Source: Brachyhypopomus gauderio
Taxonomy: Eukaryota > Chordata > Actinopteri > Gymnotiformes > Hypopomidae
Direction: 5' to 3'
Assembly (NCBI RefSeq): GCF_052324685.1
Contig: NW_027507068.1
Location: 62,001 to 126,000, forward strand
DNA: 64,000 nt
A program made the position numbers and the translations under genes. The notes beneath the pieces were generated by a model. That model was not told the DNA's origin and ran no database searches. It saw nothing but the letters and a program-made list of their open reading frames with translations. This document shows positions 45,428-60,189 of this stretch, piece by piece. Position 1 is the first letter of the stretch, and every line of letters starts with the position of its first letter.

Positions 45428-45671
45428 GAGTGGTTCCCAAACTTTTTCTGCCGTGACCCCCTTTAGTAGATAAGAATATTTTTATTCTCCACTGCCACCT
45501 ATCGTTTCGGAGAACACTGCAGTGAAGCTCGCGCAAGTAAACGCTTCGTGCAGGGTCGCGCGATGTGGGCGGAGTCACGCGCTACGGTCACTCGCGAAAG
45601 TATAAACCAGGCTTTACTTCCAAGCTCCGCGCCCAACCTAGGGGGCGCGCCCCCCACTTTGGGAACCACTG
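45428..45671. mobile_element. hAT MITE, copy 1
   Basis: As 31625-31868, same 8 bp duplication ACCTAGTG. Confidence 0.88.
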
Positions 45672-46782
45672 ACCTAGTGTTTGCAAGTTAGGCATTTGCC
45701 AAGAAGCACAAATAACCATAAACAGATTGTTTGCAGAGACCCCGCAAACAATCTCCTTGCCTTGTTTGAATAAGACAAAGGAAGATTCCCAGGCTTCTAC
45801 CATAAGTAGCAATTAAAAATAAATGTTAGTACTCCGTGTCAGTCACATCCAGTCTACTGTTGCTCCTCTCCTGATCAGAACACCAATCATACACATCTGT
45901 TATTATTCTTAACCAATTGTGTTAAGACATGTTCTTTATTCTGTATTTAACTACATGCATTATCATTACACTGGAACTCTTTCCTGACACCTGGCCAGCA
46001 CTGGATCACTGAGGGTAGAACAAAATTCTAATCCTGTTTATGAACCCTTATGAACAGTCTAGAGATGATTCCATTAAGACATGGGGGTCTAAGCTTTGTT
46101 ATGTTAAACCGAATACAGGGGACAACCCCAAAACTTGGTTGTTTTGCTGTGGTGCATAACTAACCCTAACCACGAGTTCAGGTGGTTCACCTCTTTCCTT
46201 GAATTGTCCAAGAATTTAAAAGGAGGTGGATCACGTTTTCTGTAACTTGGCTAGAGTACAGGTGGCTCCTGACACTTCAAGTTTGGGATGGACAAGAATG
46301 GGATATGGAGGCAGTTATGATTTTATAATAATTTATAAAATTTAATATATAATTTATATAAGCTTCTGCACGTCGATGGTGGGGCAGGGGTAGAGTCTTG
46401 GACCCCCACCCCAAAGTTGCTCCATCGGGTTAGGGTTTATATTTTTAAAAAGTCTTACACTAGTTTTTCACTATTGTCAAAGTGGTATGAATGGGTTTCA
46501 ATGGGCGGGGCTCCTTGACTATTGCGCCCCCTGGTGGAGCTCCAACTCGGGGGTATATCTAGGGCCCTGGGGGGGGGGGGGGGGGTAGGATGACGAGGGT
46601 TTGCTCTGCGGGGGTATGGTGCACCCCCTTGGGGCAGGGGTAGAGTCTGGGACCCCCACCCTAAAGTATCCATCTCAGGTTAGGGTCCATATTATCAAGG
46701 GGTTTTACACTAGTGTCAAAGTGGTATCAATAAGATTCAATTACTTTTATATTAGTCTGGTTAGTAAAATATTCTTTTTCAG

Positions 46783-49700
46783 GATATGGCACCTACACAA
46801 AGTGCGTGTCCGATATGTGCAGTTATTTACTGCAACTTATCACAGCACCTCCGGGTGTGTCACAAGGTGACAAATAAAGATGAAATGACGCTACTGCTGC
46901 AGCTCTCCAGTGGGAGGTAAGTGAATAATTAGCATGTTAGCATGTTATTAGTGTGTTATTAGCATGTTAGTATTGTATTAGCATGTTAGTGGGTTAGCAA
47001 GGTATTAGCATGCTAGCATATTGTTAGCATATTAGCATGTTGTTAGCATGTTACCATGTTAGCAATTAGCATGTAACTAATGTAATTAGCATGCAATAAA
47101 CATGCATTGAGCTAATAATGCTTATGTAATTAGCATGTTTTGCATCTTTTTGTGTAAAATTTTTTGCAGAGTGAAAGGCATTTTCGATTGCAAGGTGCCG
47201 GACTGCAACTCCTCACACATCAAGCGCTTGGATAAGCACTACAATAAAATGCACCAGGATGTGTTGGTATGTTTAAAACCATCTGTTGTGTAGGACTGCA
47301 TATTAGCTTATTAATATACGCATATTGCAATTTTTTCCCTTGTGTTTATTTTTTAGATTGGGGACCTTGCCAAATTTACAAAGTTGTCGAAGGAGGAGTA
47401 CATTTTAAGAAGCCTGGCCTCATTAAGGGCGAATGTTCCTAGGCCCCCGCTTGTTTCAACGCTGGATGGGGGTTACAGCCCACTTCCAGCATATTTATTA
47501 CAAGGGTCTTTCACTGACATGTCCAGTGAATTGGACGAGGCCCCGGTCCCTTTTGAGCCAGAGCACATCGGTGAACCAGAGGCATGCTCCACCCCAGTTG
47601 CTGCGACATCCGTCCCTGGGCCCTCCACCTCTGTTGCTGTACACTCCACGGCAGACCCTGCGCCTTCCACCTCAGTGCCTAGGCCCTCATCCACCACCAA
47701 ATGTGATGCTCGCTCATCCTGTAAGTTATCAAATCTGGAGGTACAAAGGTTAAAGAAGGCACTTGCGGAAGCTAGCCCCGGAGAAAAGTGTCAGAGGCCA
47801 AGCTGCAGGGCAAACTTTGAAAGGTTGGTGGACCTGGAGAAAGCCTTCAGGAATACACAGTCCCCCATACGGTCCAAACACAGCCTCAGCTCTCCGATTT
47901 CGAAAGAAATCCACCCTAACATCAGTAAGTAGTGTCATAAAGGTTGAGAGTTTGACCAAATTTTTTATGTATGATTCACTAATTATGCTTAATATGTCTT
48001 CCCTAGGGCGCATTGTTAAGGAATTTACAATTGTAAATTCTGGTGCAAACCTGGAGGGGCGAAAAAAGGAGAACGCCATCTCGGCGGAAAATCACATTTT
48101 CCGTTTTGTCAACTTTAGTATGCGTGACATGCCAGAAAAGAAGGGGACATTCTCTTTCTTGCGAAACGGGGATAATTTTGGAGTAAGTAACGCATGTCAT
48201 AGTGAAAGTTAACATGCATACGAATGAGCAAATGTCTGCATATTAATAAGCTAATATCTGCATACTAATGAGGTGATATCAGCATACTAATGAGCGAATA
48301 CCCGCATATTGATGCGGCAATATCCGCATATTAATAAGCTAATATCCGCATACTAATGAGGAAATATCCGCATACTAAATAACTAATACCCGCATATTAA
48401 TGGACTAATGCATAACAATGAGGAATTTTGCAAATATAACAAATTTGTTGTATTTGCAGATACATGACTCACCTGAAGGGGAAGGGGCTGGCGGTCACCA
48501 CTGTCAGAAATATCTTCCTTACCCTTCGCAAGTTCATTAAATATTTACATTGCCTTCCTATAATGGATGCAAGGATTACAAAAAATGACATAGCTTGGTT
48601 GAACTTAGAAGTAAGCAAGCGACTCACAGGCCTGAAAAAAGAAGTAACAGTTCACCGACAAAAAGTGAAGAAACGCCTCAGCAGTAAGTGTAGAATAGCT
48701 CCATTAATGATGTGCATATTAATGAGGTGGTCTATGCATATTCATGCGTTGATATGCGCATATTAATGAGCCAGTGCATAATGTGTTTCAGAAAACAAAA
48801 TCAGCAAAGAAGAAATCAGGTCCTTTCGAAAAAATGCCAGGAAGCTGATTCCTCTAAAACTGGGTAAGTCATTTGTTTGTGCATGCTAATGTATTTTGCT
48901 AATGTAACAATAATGCTAACGTTATGAATTTTGTGTCAATTTAGACCGTCTTGAGAAATACCCGAATACCATGACAGCGGCCCAATTCATAGGCCTGCTA
49001 TCAGGTTATCTTATCCTGAGTTAGGGGTAGGGTTCATATCATGAAAGTGGCATTTTTCCATAGACATATGATGAAGATGCCTGATATTATATACATGTCC
49101 CTGACCCTAACCTTTTCCCATAGGTTTTAGCATGGACGTGTCCATAATATATTATCAAAGTGTCTTGAATTAGGGGGCAGTGTTGAGCAATTTTCTTGGA
49201 CGTTTTGCTAATATGCCTTAGTTTTTTCCTGATGCCAACTGTATGATACGATTATGTTTTTTCCCTAGGGTTAGGGTTAGGGTCACGCTTAAGTTTGCGT
49301 GACCAGACAAATATACCTGGATGAATCGGTTCATTACCCTCGCGAAGGATTTGCCTGGGGGTGGATCACCGTTCTTCTTCAACAGGAATGGAGGGCAGTG
49401 CAAAAAAACTATTAGTCCATTTCAGGATGGAGTGGACACGCTTGGGTTTTGGAGGATGCCAGTTTTAAGGCTTTCAGGACAGCAATGGTGTGCCACGTAA
49501 GTATTATCCATATGTAATTACCATGGTATGAATATGTAATGAGGATGTTACGCCTATGTAATGAGCATATTATGCATATGTAATTTGCATGTTTTTCCCA
49601 TTTTCAGATCAAAAACATGCCTCCTGAACAAAAAAGAAAAATACAACGTGCCATGTGCCACTCAGATGTGGTGAGCTCTAAATTCTACGTGCCTCTTAGC

Positions 49701-49988
49701 ACAGTGGCAGAGGCTGTTGAGATAAGAGAGCTCCAGTCACAAGCCCTAGAAGAGAGCCCAGCAATGGGCGAGAGGCCAGAGCCTGCCAGGGAGAGCCCAT
49801 CATCCTCCAGTCAGGTTGTGGCCAAAAAACGGTCAGCAAAGAGAAAAATTCGGTTCATTGACAGTAGTGAGGAGGAGGAGGATAAAATACAGGAATATAA
49901 TCCAAGAAACTACTCTCCCAAATCTATAAACTTTTCACATCATGACACCATTTCACTACCAATAGACAAATGGACTTCAGACCTTTAG
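46783..49988 (+). pseudogene. Gene A, copy 2
   Basis: Exon for exon as copy 1 at +13,803 (ATG 46786; long exon 3 at 47357-47924; exon 5 at 48460-48683; stop 49022-49024; Tyr exon from 49608). Same lesions, no Arg-I exon. Confidence 0.68.
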
Positions 49989-50362
49989 GCTCAAACCTTT
50001 AAAATATCATCAAATTCTAACATACAGCTAATTCAATATAAAATATTACACAGAACACACATCACTATCGAGAAAATGCATCGGATGGGCTTCACTGACT
50101 CCAACACTTGTACACACTGCCCCATGGTAACAGACAATCATCTTCACGCATTCTGGAACTGCCCCCCCTCTGTTTTGGTCGGAGGTCTTGGGAGAGCTGT
50201 CCAAGATCCTCCGCATCCCAATTTCTCCCACCTTAGCTCTGCTTGGTGACCTTTCCTCTCTACCAATGCCTAAACATCTGCAAACATTCATCCTCATTTC
50301 TATAACAGTGGCTAAAAAGATTATTTTACTTAACTGGAAAGACAGAACATTATCAATAATAT

Positions 50363-51488
50363 AGTGCTGCATCAAGGCACCTCAGTGGGAAGTCTGTGGG
50401 AAGGAAAAAGTGTGGCAGAAAACGCTGCACGAGAGGAGGTGAGCGGACCCTGAGGAACATTGTGGAGAAGGGCAGATTCCAGACCTTGGGGGACTGCGGA
50501 AGCAGTGGACTGAGTCTGGAGTAGAAACATCCAGAGCCACCGTGCACAGGCGTGTGCAGGAAATGGGCTACAGGTGCCGCATTCTCCAGGTCAAGCCACT
50601 TTTGAACCAGAAACAGCGCCAGAATCGCCTGGCCTGGGCTACAGAGAAGCAGAACTGCAAATTTTGCATGTCATTTGGAAATCAAGGTGCCAGAGTCTGG
50701 AGGAAGACTGGGGAGAAGGAAATGCCAAAATGCCTGAAGTCCAGTGTCAAGTACCCACAGTCAGTGATGGTCTGGGGTGCCATGTCAGCTGCTGGTGTTG
50801 ATCCACTGTTTTATCAAGGGCAGGGTCAATGCAGCTAGCTATGAGGAGATTTTGGAGCGCTTCATGCTTCCTTCTGCTGAAAAGCTTTATGAAGATGAAG
50901 ATTTCATTTTTCAGCACGACCTGGCACATGCTCCCAGTGCCAAAACTATTGGTAAATGGTTAACTGACCATGGTATTACTGTGCTCAATTGGCCTGCCAA
51001 CTCTCCTGACCTGAACCCCATAAAGAATCTGTGGGATATTGTGAAGAGAAAGCGGAGAGATGCAAGACCCAACACTCTAGATGAGCTTAAAGCCGCTATC
51101 TAAGCATCCTGGGTCTCCATAACACCTCAGCAGTGCCACAGGCTGATTGCCTCCATGCCACGCCGCATTGACGCAGTCATTTCTGCAAAAGGATTCCCAA
51201 ACAAGTATTGAGTGCATAACTGAACATAATTATTTGAAGGTTGACTTTTTTGTATTAAAAACACTTTTCTTTTATTAGTCGGATGAAATTTGCTAATTTT
51301 TTTTGGTTGGGATTTTTGTTTTTTTTTTTACTTTTTTGCCAAAATCATCAATATTAAACCAATAAAAGGCTTGAACTACTTCAGTTGTGTGTAATGAATC
51401 TAAAACATAAGTCTAATATTTATCAGTACATTACATAAAATAATGAACTATCACAATATGCTAATTTTTTTTTAGAAGGACCTGTATA
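50363..51488 (+). mobile_element. Tc1-type transposon, inactive, copy 2
   Basis: As copy 1 at +13,803, with the same Glu-to-Lys change, frameshift and stop. Confidence 0.88.
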
Positions 51489-52314
51489 ATATTTATAATA
51501 TTTCTGAGATTATTTTGTGGCATTTCCTGTCTATGTAGCAGTGCAAATTAATATATGTAAATATAATATATATAAATATAATATATATATATATATATTT
51601 CATAAAAGCCAAATCGCAGAAATAACATACATACAATGGCTATATTTGATTGTCTAAATATCTAGATACGGATAGAATATATATATCATTTGTACTGATC
51701 GATTTTGTTTTTTACCTAATTTTAGATTACACTTGGACAGTATAAAAACTTCTAAATTTTAACCCAGAGACTGACTGACTATTCAACCATTCATACATCT
51801 ATTCATCCATCAGATATAAAGATATGGAAGTACAAGAGTATCGGTATGCGTGTCATTAGCACATTTTGTCATTAGTGTATTTATTACTGGGTGGTGTGTG
51901 TGTGTGTAAAAGTATTGCAGCAGCGGTTTTATTACCCGTGTTATATCTGTAAATCGTGCATATGCTCACACTAACATGATGTGCAAGTATGTTACATTAC
52001 AAAAATATAGGTACACAGATTGACTGGTTTGTAGCGAGGTGGATTCAAAATTTGTTTACTCTGCAGCACGATTCTGTGAATTTGCCATCGCACTACACGT
52101 ACCGCAAATGCATTGCAGCAGCACGTACGCCTACTACAAATACGTTTATTCTTTAGCGCGAAGATTAATTTCAAATCTTTAACGTGACTCAATCCAAAGG
52201 ATTCATTCCTATTCAGCATAAGAATAATTACCTTCACGCTATAAAGAAAGATAGATTCATGGGTTGTAACTTTTGAATTGCTTCTTGAAGCTGTGTCAAA
52301 AGTGCTATACAGAT

Positions 52315-52659
52315 TGTCACGGTGACAGCTCCGGACCCTTCCCTGTGGGCGTGCTGCTATGTTGTTTGCGTGTTATGTCCATGTTTGTTCTTCCGTGGGC
52401 GTGGGTCATCTGTGAGCGTGTTCGTGATATCACCTGTACCTTGTCTCGAGGTCACGTGGGTCTGTGTAAATTACCTATTTAATGTGCGTTTGCGCAGTGT
52501 CTTGTGCTCGTCTTTGTCTAAAGTTCATGCCTGTGTAAGCTTCCGCGTCAGCGTGCTTGCACCGTCTGTGCTGGGCTTTGTTTTTGTGTATTAAACGTTT
52601 TATGTGCATCGCAAGACGCTCGTCGTGTCTCCTCCTTCCTCCCGCATGCCAGCGTCACA
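52315..52659 (-). mobile_element. Solo LTR, copy 2
   Basis: As copy 1 at +13,803. Confidence 0.6.
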
Positions 52660-53955
52660 GATGAGCTGGCCAAGCTGGTTTTCCTTGGAAAGGACAGTGG
52701 GGGTCAGCGCTTCAAAGTAAGCATAAAATACGTATGAAACACATATAAAATGGGCTAGTCATTGTCTGGTTTGCCTTGCAAAAATCCTCATACTTTTTGC
52801 CATATTATTGCTTGACCTGCTGCCTCAGTGCTCATACTATTTTATTATTTACAACATTCCTTGTTAATTGTTAGAATTAGTACCTATTATATATTTTTAT
52901 ACATTTTGGGATTTTGTCATGTAAAAAATCATAAAATCTATATTTTTTCCGCCGATCAAACTCCGCAGACAACCGGTGAAAAAGTGAAGACCCCCAAATT
53001 ATTTTTCCCCATTAATATCTTATAAAAACCCATGAAAGAGTGAATTCGCAAAAGCTGAAGCGCGAAGTGGCACGGGATCACTGTAACAATACAAAAAATA
53101 AAGTATGAACTAACCTACAACAGAGTGCAAAATAAATATTAAATTAAGAGCAACATTAAGATAATAACTACATTCAGAAGAAAATATCAACTTAATTGTG
53201 CATTCAAAAAGAAAATGTGAGTGAGTGACCATGCAAACTTGAATCACGTCCTTAGCAACAGTTTTCTGGGTGACAGTACGTTGAACGAATCAGAATGAAC
53301 GAGAGCCCTCAGTTCAGTGAACGAATCACTGAGCATGCGCTGTTCCCTCGCAATGGATGTCTTCGCGGGTGATTCAGTGATTCATGGACCACACAGCAGT
53401 TCCTCAGCCAGCCTGCACGGTCGCTGCTGAGCTCAACTACTGAACTGAAAAAGGAACAAGCAGCTGAGGAAGTGATTCAATTCAGTTTGTTCACTCAAAT
53501 GATTCCTTCATTTGAAGAATTGTTCACGAATGACACAACACTACTCAGAGTGCTATTAAGTTAGGTAGGGGGAGTGCCTTTGGTAGAAGCTTTGCTGTCT
53601 GCTTAACTTTGGCAAAGATGAGGTGGCAGTCTGCCATAGGTGTGCAACCCCATGATTGCCAAAGCAGTAGAAGCTTGGTATCCTCCTGAAAATTGTACGG
53701 AAGCTCTCCACTGTCTTGGACTTCAACCCAAGGCCACCCGGGGAGTTGCGTAATGCACGTGACATCCTTGGCCCTTGGTGTCAATCACCTGGCAACGGGT
53801 GGTTGGGGCACAGGCTCTGGAGGCCCTATTCGGGGTTTCTATGACCTAGCTCCAGTAGCATGCTGGAGTATGCCCTCCTCATTTGGGGGCCCACAAGCTG
53901 CCTGGAAACCTGGCGGTGTTAACAGATGGCATGCTTGTGGTTTCTGTATGTCTAT

Positions 53956-54898
53956 CAGGGTGTCTGCACATTTTTAAATCTCAAATTCAATGACTTTTAA
54001 GACCTTTTTAATACCTCTCACAAAAAATAAATAATACCAGGGTTGCCAACTTTTCAAGATCGCTTGGAGTGAGATTTGAACCTGGAGGGGGTGGCGAGTG
54101 TAAATTGTTGGGGGGGGTGGCGACCGTAAGTTGTTGACGGGGGTGCACGACCTCGCGAAGCGACAGCACGCGGGGAGCTCGCGCAGGGCCGCACAGTAAT
54201 TGCCACCGCGATTACGTCATTGTCAGTACGCGGAACCTCATGTATAAACCAAGCTTGATGCGGCTAAGGGATTACGGCACATGCAGCGCCGTGCGCAGTG
54301 CCCTAGTGCCTGTACATTTACATTGTAATGGTCCAATGAAGGTCATTTAAAAACCAGGACATTTCCTCACTTTTTTTTTTTCCAAAACCGGGACAAGACG
54401 TGAAATACGTCCCGGGAAATACGGACGTTTGGTCGCCCTACACAGTAGACAAATCATTTTTGGCACTTACAGCTAAACTGCAAGATACATCGCGCCTCAT
54501 ACGAATCACTGGAAGGTTTCAGCTAGCCACAATATTTTTCATCCTCCAGCCACTTCACTGAATGGACATTTACCCATGTCTGCATCGGAGCCTTGTATTG
54601 TTGTTCCCGCCGCAGGCCTCAAATAAGAAAAGCAGCTTGCTGGCAGCTAAAGCATCGTCTGATGTTTCCACCTGTTAGGTGACGTACTACTGCCATTAGG
54701 CGGAGTATACGGCCGTTGCGGAAATGATAATTATTGTGGGATATAGATTGGTAAAATAAAACAGAAAAACTGAGCAACACACTTATTTAATGTCTCCCCC
54801 CCTAAAATTCCAGACATTTTAAGACATTTTTAGACCTTGAATATGTAAAACTAAATTTAAGACATTTTAAGACTTTTTAAGGACCCGCGGGTACCCTG
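53956..54898. mobile_element. Non-autonomous hAT-like element, copy 2
   Basis: As copy 1 at +13,803. Confidence 0.65.
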
Positions 54899-54975
54899 GT
54901 CTATGTCTATTGTATGTATGTCTGTCTATATCTGTTTGAGTATGACTATTGACATGTTTCCTTTCTCTTTTTCAG

Positions 54976-57340
54976 ATATTTCACCATGGAAGCCTGTCTT
55001 CTCTGCTATAAAGGCTTCGCCAATTTAAGCCAGCACCTCAGATTAAGTCATAATGTTAGAAATATCATGGAGCGGTCCCTCTTGCTCAAACTAGTGTCAG
55101 GGAGGGTAGATATTAGAAAAGAAAAATGCTGCCTACCAGGCTGTGGTCAGTCCACATCTAGATTGGACAGACACCTGAAGTCACACAGGGAGCCGTCAAG
55201 CACCCGTAGAGCAGTCATTATACAGGAGGTCAAAAGAAATGTCGTGCTCAGACAAGTTGCCCTCGTGTCCGATTTAGACCTGAGGGAGAAAGAGGAGGAA
55301 GTGACCAGACTGGGTCATGTGGCAGAGGATGCCCCATGCTCTGAGGAGGAGGAGGAGGAGGAGGAGGCGGCGGCGGGGGCAGAATGCTCCAACTGCAACA
55401 CTAAAAAAAACAGAAATCAAAAACCTGAAAGATGTTGGCTGTAACAACAGAGCTCCAGCTGCTGAGGCGCAAAAAACCACCTTTTGCACAGGCGCCTCAA
55501 AAAGAAGTCTGTGCAGGCACACAGAGGGTTAAAGAGGGTTAGGGTGACGGCCCAAACCAAGCATAGTGTAAGCTGTCATAGAGCATTTAAAGTTAACGTG
55601 ACTGCTCTGGTGTGTATAAAGTATAATGTATTTTTCTTACAATCTGAACCTTAAGAAAAAGCAGCTGTGCAGGAGGCAGAGGCAGGGGCGGAGCAAGAGC
55701 AGGAGCTGGAGCAGCCTGCCCCCCCAAGAACCTCAATTTCCTGATCATGTGCCTCAGCTCAGTAAGTGCATTCAGGTGTGCTTTGGCTGAATTTTTTAAA
55801 GTACGTTTCCTTTGGTGGAAAATAAGTAATTCCTCATATCTCTTACGCTTTTAGATGAACTGCTGGAAGACTACCAGCACCACCAAGAGGGGTCTGACCC
55901 TTCATACAGACTACAAAATAATGTCAAGAGTAAGATATATCGCATAAAGCGGTTTATTGCTTACATGGCTGTGGGCCACAGCCACCTCCAGGAGTTCACC
56001 TTCTTGGACAACGTCACAAGGATTAGTGAGTATGGGACTATTCTTTACTCTAAAATTTTGTTTTAATGTTTAGATGTTTTGTGACTCATATGTACGTTTT
56101 CATGTTTTGCAGATGGGTCAAAAGCCTAATGGGGAGAAGGTGGTGGCTAGCACACTATAGCCCATAAATTGGGCTACATTTTTAATACTTATAAGACACG
56201 CCACCCCCCACCTGCCGCCTGAAGCCCGTTTCCCTGATCAATATAACTAGGGAAATAAAGGGCATCATAAAAAACAAAGGCGATCCGTGGTAATACATGA
56301 AATTTAAGTAAAGGAGTGCAAAGATGGACACGCCATCTCCAAAGAGACGCTCCTGCAGTGTCGGGTAAAAGCCAAGCAGCAGATCCCTGAAATATTGAGT
56401 GAGTCCTGCATCATACCTCACTTTAATAACATTTTTTCTGCTGCACTTTACATCAGTCGATGTGTCTCATTCTTGTGTTTTTATTTGTCAACACAGAGAC
56501 CCTGGAGACCAAGCGATCTATAAAGCTTCAACGGTCATTTTACGGGTATGTAACGGCTTACCTGTCGTCTATATACGGCCACCGGACTGGGGTCTACCAG
56601 AACCTGCAGGTGGAGGAAGTGATGAGAGCCAAACACAGTCCAGAGTTGGACGTGTACCTCATCAATGTGAGCGCACGTTCAGTTCATAACATTGTGTTTT
56701 ATACATACAGCATGGCAAAATGTGTCATTTCTTGTGTGTTTTGTCCTTTTGTCTTTCTAAACAGGTGGAGTCTCATAAAACAAATGAGACCTTTGGTGTG
56801 GCCCAGCTCCTCCTCACTGGGGAGGAGTACGGATGGCTTCGGGCTTATGTGCAAATTAGAAAAGGGCTGACTGGGGGCAAAATATCTAAATTTCTATTCT
56901 CTATTTCAACCCCAAATACATGGAGCAAATGAAGCTCCCAGGCAAACCCAAGTTCACAGATTTAAGAAGCTCCATTGCCACCCATGTAAGTGTTTTTTTA
57001 TAACAGAGGTGACTTGTCACTAACAATTATGTATTTTCCCAGTGGTCTGATTTTGTTTCCCTTCACAGGCAAGAAACGAACTGGACCCTAAACAAAGGGA
57101 AATGATGTCACACTTTATGTGCCACAATACGGCCACCGCAAATAAGTTTTACGCCCTCAATTTAAATCCAGCCTGGTCAAACCTCCTCAGAGCTACCAGA
57201 AGCCCCAGCTTCTACAAACAAGAGAAAGAACAAAAGAAAACACCTGCGACCTTCTAAAAGACTTGCGCTGGAGTCATCCGAGGAAGAAATGGAAGTTCCT
57301 TTTCAAGAAAGTGGTACTTCCTTTGAAGAGATATGCACTC

Positions 57341-57391
<51 letters not shown>

Positions 57392-57575
57392 ATGTGCATG
57401 TATGTATTTGTGTTTTTTTCAGGACATTGAGGAGGATGAGGAGCAGGGGGACAAAGAAAAGAGCACATCACAATGTAAGACTTACAAGCTCACCAAGGCT
57501 TGTTTTGAGCAGACTTTCGCCACTCAAATTGAGAAAAGCATCCCCCAAAAGAATTGGAATACTTCATATGATTAA
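54976..57575 (+). pseudogene. Gene B, copy 2
   Basis: As copy 0/1: ATG 54986, GHRTG exon 56497-56666, Arg-II exon 56765-56985, Tyr exon 57069-57257. The CA tract is (CA)22 at 57343-57386. Same frame breaks. Confidence 0.66.
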
Positions 57576-57741
57576 TCAAAGGGACAAAAATGTAAGAACC
57601 CACAAAGCTGTTAAACGGTTATATAAAAAAGTGTTAATGTAGTGTTAAGTAGTATTTGAACTTGTTCATGTTTGTTTGTTTTAGCTTTTTAATGATAGTG
57701 TTGTGTTTATAGAGTTCAATTTTTCTAGTGTATATATATTT

Positions 57742-57925
57742 AAATTAGTGCTGTCAATTACAGGTGCCGCGATTAAAAGTACTCACCAGGATTTAGCTCA
57801 AGCTTGCTAGATTTTCTAATTAGCAATCCAGGTAAAATTAGTGGAATCAACACAATCCAGGAAGCCTGAGCAAAATCCTGGTGAGGACTTTTAATTGCAG
57901 CACCTGGAATTGACAGCACTAATTT
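57742..57925. mobile_element. Palindromic MITE, copy 2
   Basis: As 30132-30315. The hairpin is at 58213-58257. Confidence 0.8.
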
Positions 57926-58335
57926 AAATTGTTCTTGTTTCTACCGTCTTATCATATCCATAGTGTTCTATTTTGCTAGTATGTATACATTTAAATTGTT
58001 CTTGTTATTTTAATTTTGCATATTCAGTGTTTGTTCAACATATTTTAATCATGCTTTTTCATAATTCCATTTGTATTTTAAATTTTTAATAAGATATTTT
58101 GTTTCACAATATGTTATATGTTGTTCCTTCTCCTTAAACCTTAATTTAAACCTCCTTTAGTTAAACCTCTTTAATTAAACATAAAATAAAACAAAATCAA
58201 ATCACAAAACATCCCACTTGCAATCTATTTGACTGATTGCAATAGATTGGAAGTGGGACGTAGGAAAATAAATATAATTAATAATATTATATAATATAAT
58301 AATAATAAATATATTTTATGCTATGTAACCTTTAG

Positions 58336-59042
58336 TGTCACGCACCGTTATTATAATAAACTTAGGACTACGCCACCGTCAACTAGAGGAAAACCAATCA
58401 GTAACGTTTCACCCGCGCTATATTACTGCTGGCGAAAATAAAATTGTTAAAACTGCAGAGGCTGAGATGCAAATCATTTATTGTGTCAGAATGGCGGATT
58501 TAGGAGACTAAATCCCCTGTGGATTTTTTATGGTAGTGGACCCAAACGCCTTGTCCATGCAGTAAGCAATATTACAAGCGTGAGAAACCAAAACCAAGTC
58601 GCGCTGAATATTCAGAGAAGATGACGAGGGAGAACTGAAAGTAATCGCGGAAATACTCAATGTGTGTAACAGGAGAGAACAGAAAGCAATCACGGCAATA
58701 ACTGACGTGGAAGACACAGGAGAACAGAAATAGTCACGGAATGAAAACCAAAACCAAACAGATAGGAAGAAAGACAGCAGGAGGAAAACTTGAGAGAGGC
58801 CAGGGAGCGGCGCAGGAGGTAAGTACTCGAAGTGACAGTATAACAAACAAAAAATCTTAAACAAGAAAGAGGCCGGGTGGCGAGACACCTTGTAGAGACA
58901 ACAGAGAAAAGGGCTGAAGGTTGGCCATCCTTATAAACCCAGGACAACAGGTGCAGGCCATCACCGCTGATTAGCCTGAGGTCTGGCTCTTGGGCTCCTC
59001 CTGGTGGCGACTGGAGGACCCGCCCTGGGGCCAGCCCTGACA
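58336..59042 (-). mobile_element. Gypsy-like LTR remnant, copy 2
   Basis: As 30726-31432. Confidence 0.7.
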
Positions 59043-59234
59043 GAGCCCCCCCTCTAGGCCCGAGACATTTACATTTACGGCATTTAGCAGACGCTCTTAT
59101 CCAGAGCGACTTACAAACTGCTTTGCTTCTGATCACAGAATACATCCTAGGAAATAGTACAGATAGGCCAGAATTCAAGACACCATTGAGTCAGACTACT
59201 ACTAAACTACAGGAGTCAGTATCATTACCTAGTG

Positions 59235-59478
59235 GAGTGGTTCCCAAACTTTTTCTGCCGTGACCCCCTTTAGTAGATAAGAATATTTTTATTCTCCACT
59301 GCCACCTATCGTTTCGGAGAACACTGCAGTGAAGCTCGCGCAAGTAAACGCTTCGTGCAGGGTCGCGCGATGTGGGCGGAGTCACGCGCTACGGTCACTC
59401 GCGAAAGTATAAACCAGGCTTTACTTCCAAGCTCCGCGCCCAACCTAGGGGGCGCGCCCCCCACTTTGGGAACCACTG
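59235..59478. mobile_element. hAT MITE, copy 2
   Basis: As 31625-31868 with ACCTAGTG on both sides. Confidence 0.88.
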
Positions 59479-60189
59479 ACCTAGTGTTTGCAAGTTAGGC
59501 ATTTGCCAAGAAGCACAAATAACCATAAACAGATTGTTTGCAGAGACCCCGCAAACAATCTCCTTGCCTTGTTTGAATAAGACAAAGGAAGATTCCCAGG
59601 CTTCTACCATAAGTAGCAATTAAAAATAAATGTTAGTACTCCGTGTCAGTCACATCCAGTCTACTGTTGCTCCTCTCCTGATCAGAACACCAATCATACA
59701 CATCTGTTATTATTCTTAACCAATTGTGTTAAGACATGTTCTTTATTCTGTATTTAACTACATGCATTATCATTACACTGGAACTCTTTCCTGACACCTG
59801 GCCAGCACTGGATCACTGAGGGTAGAACAAAATTCTAATCCTGTTTATGAACCCTTATGAACAGTCTAGAGATGATTCCATTAAGACATGGGGGTCTAAG
59901 CTTTGTTATGTTAAACCGAATACAGGGGACAACCCCAAAACTTGGTTGTTTTGCTGTGGTGCATAACTAACCCTAACCACGAGTTCAGGTGGTTCACCTC
60001 TTTCCTTGAATTGTCCAAGAATTTAAAAGGAGGTGGATCACGTTTTCTGTAACTTGGCTAGAGTACAGGTGGCTCCTGACACTTCAAGTTTGGGATGGAC
60101 AAGAATGGGATATGGAGGCAGTTATGATTTTATAATAATTTATAAAATTTAATATATAATTTATATAAGCTTCTGCACGTCGATGGTGG

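Larger units (their letters stand above)
32580..46382 (+). repeat. Array unit, copy 1 (13,803 bp)
   Basis: Complete unit: G-rich repeat, gene A, LINE fragment, Tc1, AT-rich tract, solo LTR, hAT element, gene B, palindromic MITE, LTR, hAT MITE, spacer. It repeats head-to-tail in copies 2 and 3. The phase is set where copy 0 homology begins (6062 vs 32582 region). Only scattered single-base differences from copy 2 are visible. Confidence 0.92.
46383..60189 (+). repeat. Array unit, copy 2 (13,807 bp)
   Basis: Same layout as copy 1 throughout. The 4 bp extra length is in the CA tract. Single-base differences seen include GTGCATTC (53199 area) versus GTGGATTC in copy 1, and GACCATGC versus GACCGTGC near 53230. 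Confidence 0.92.
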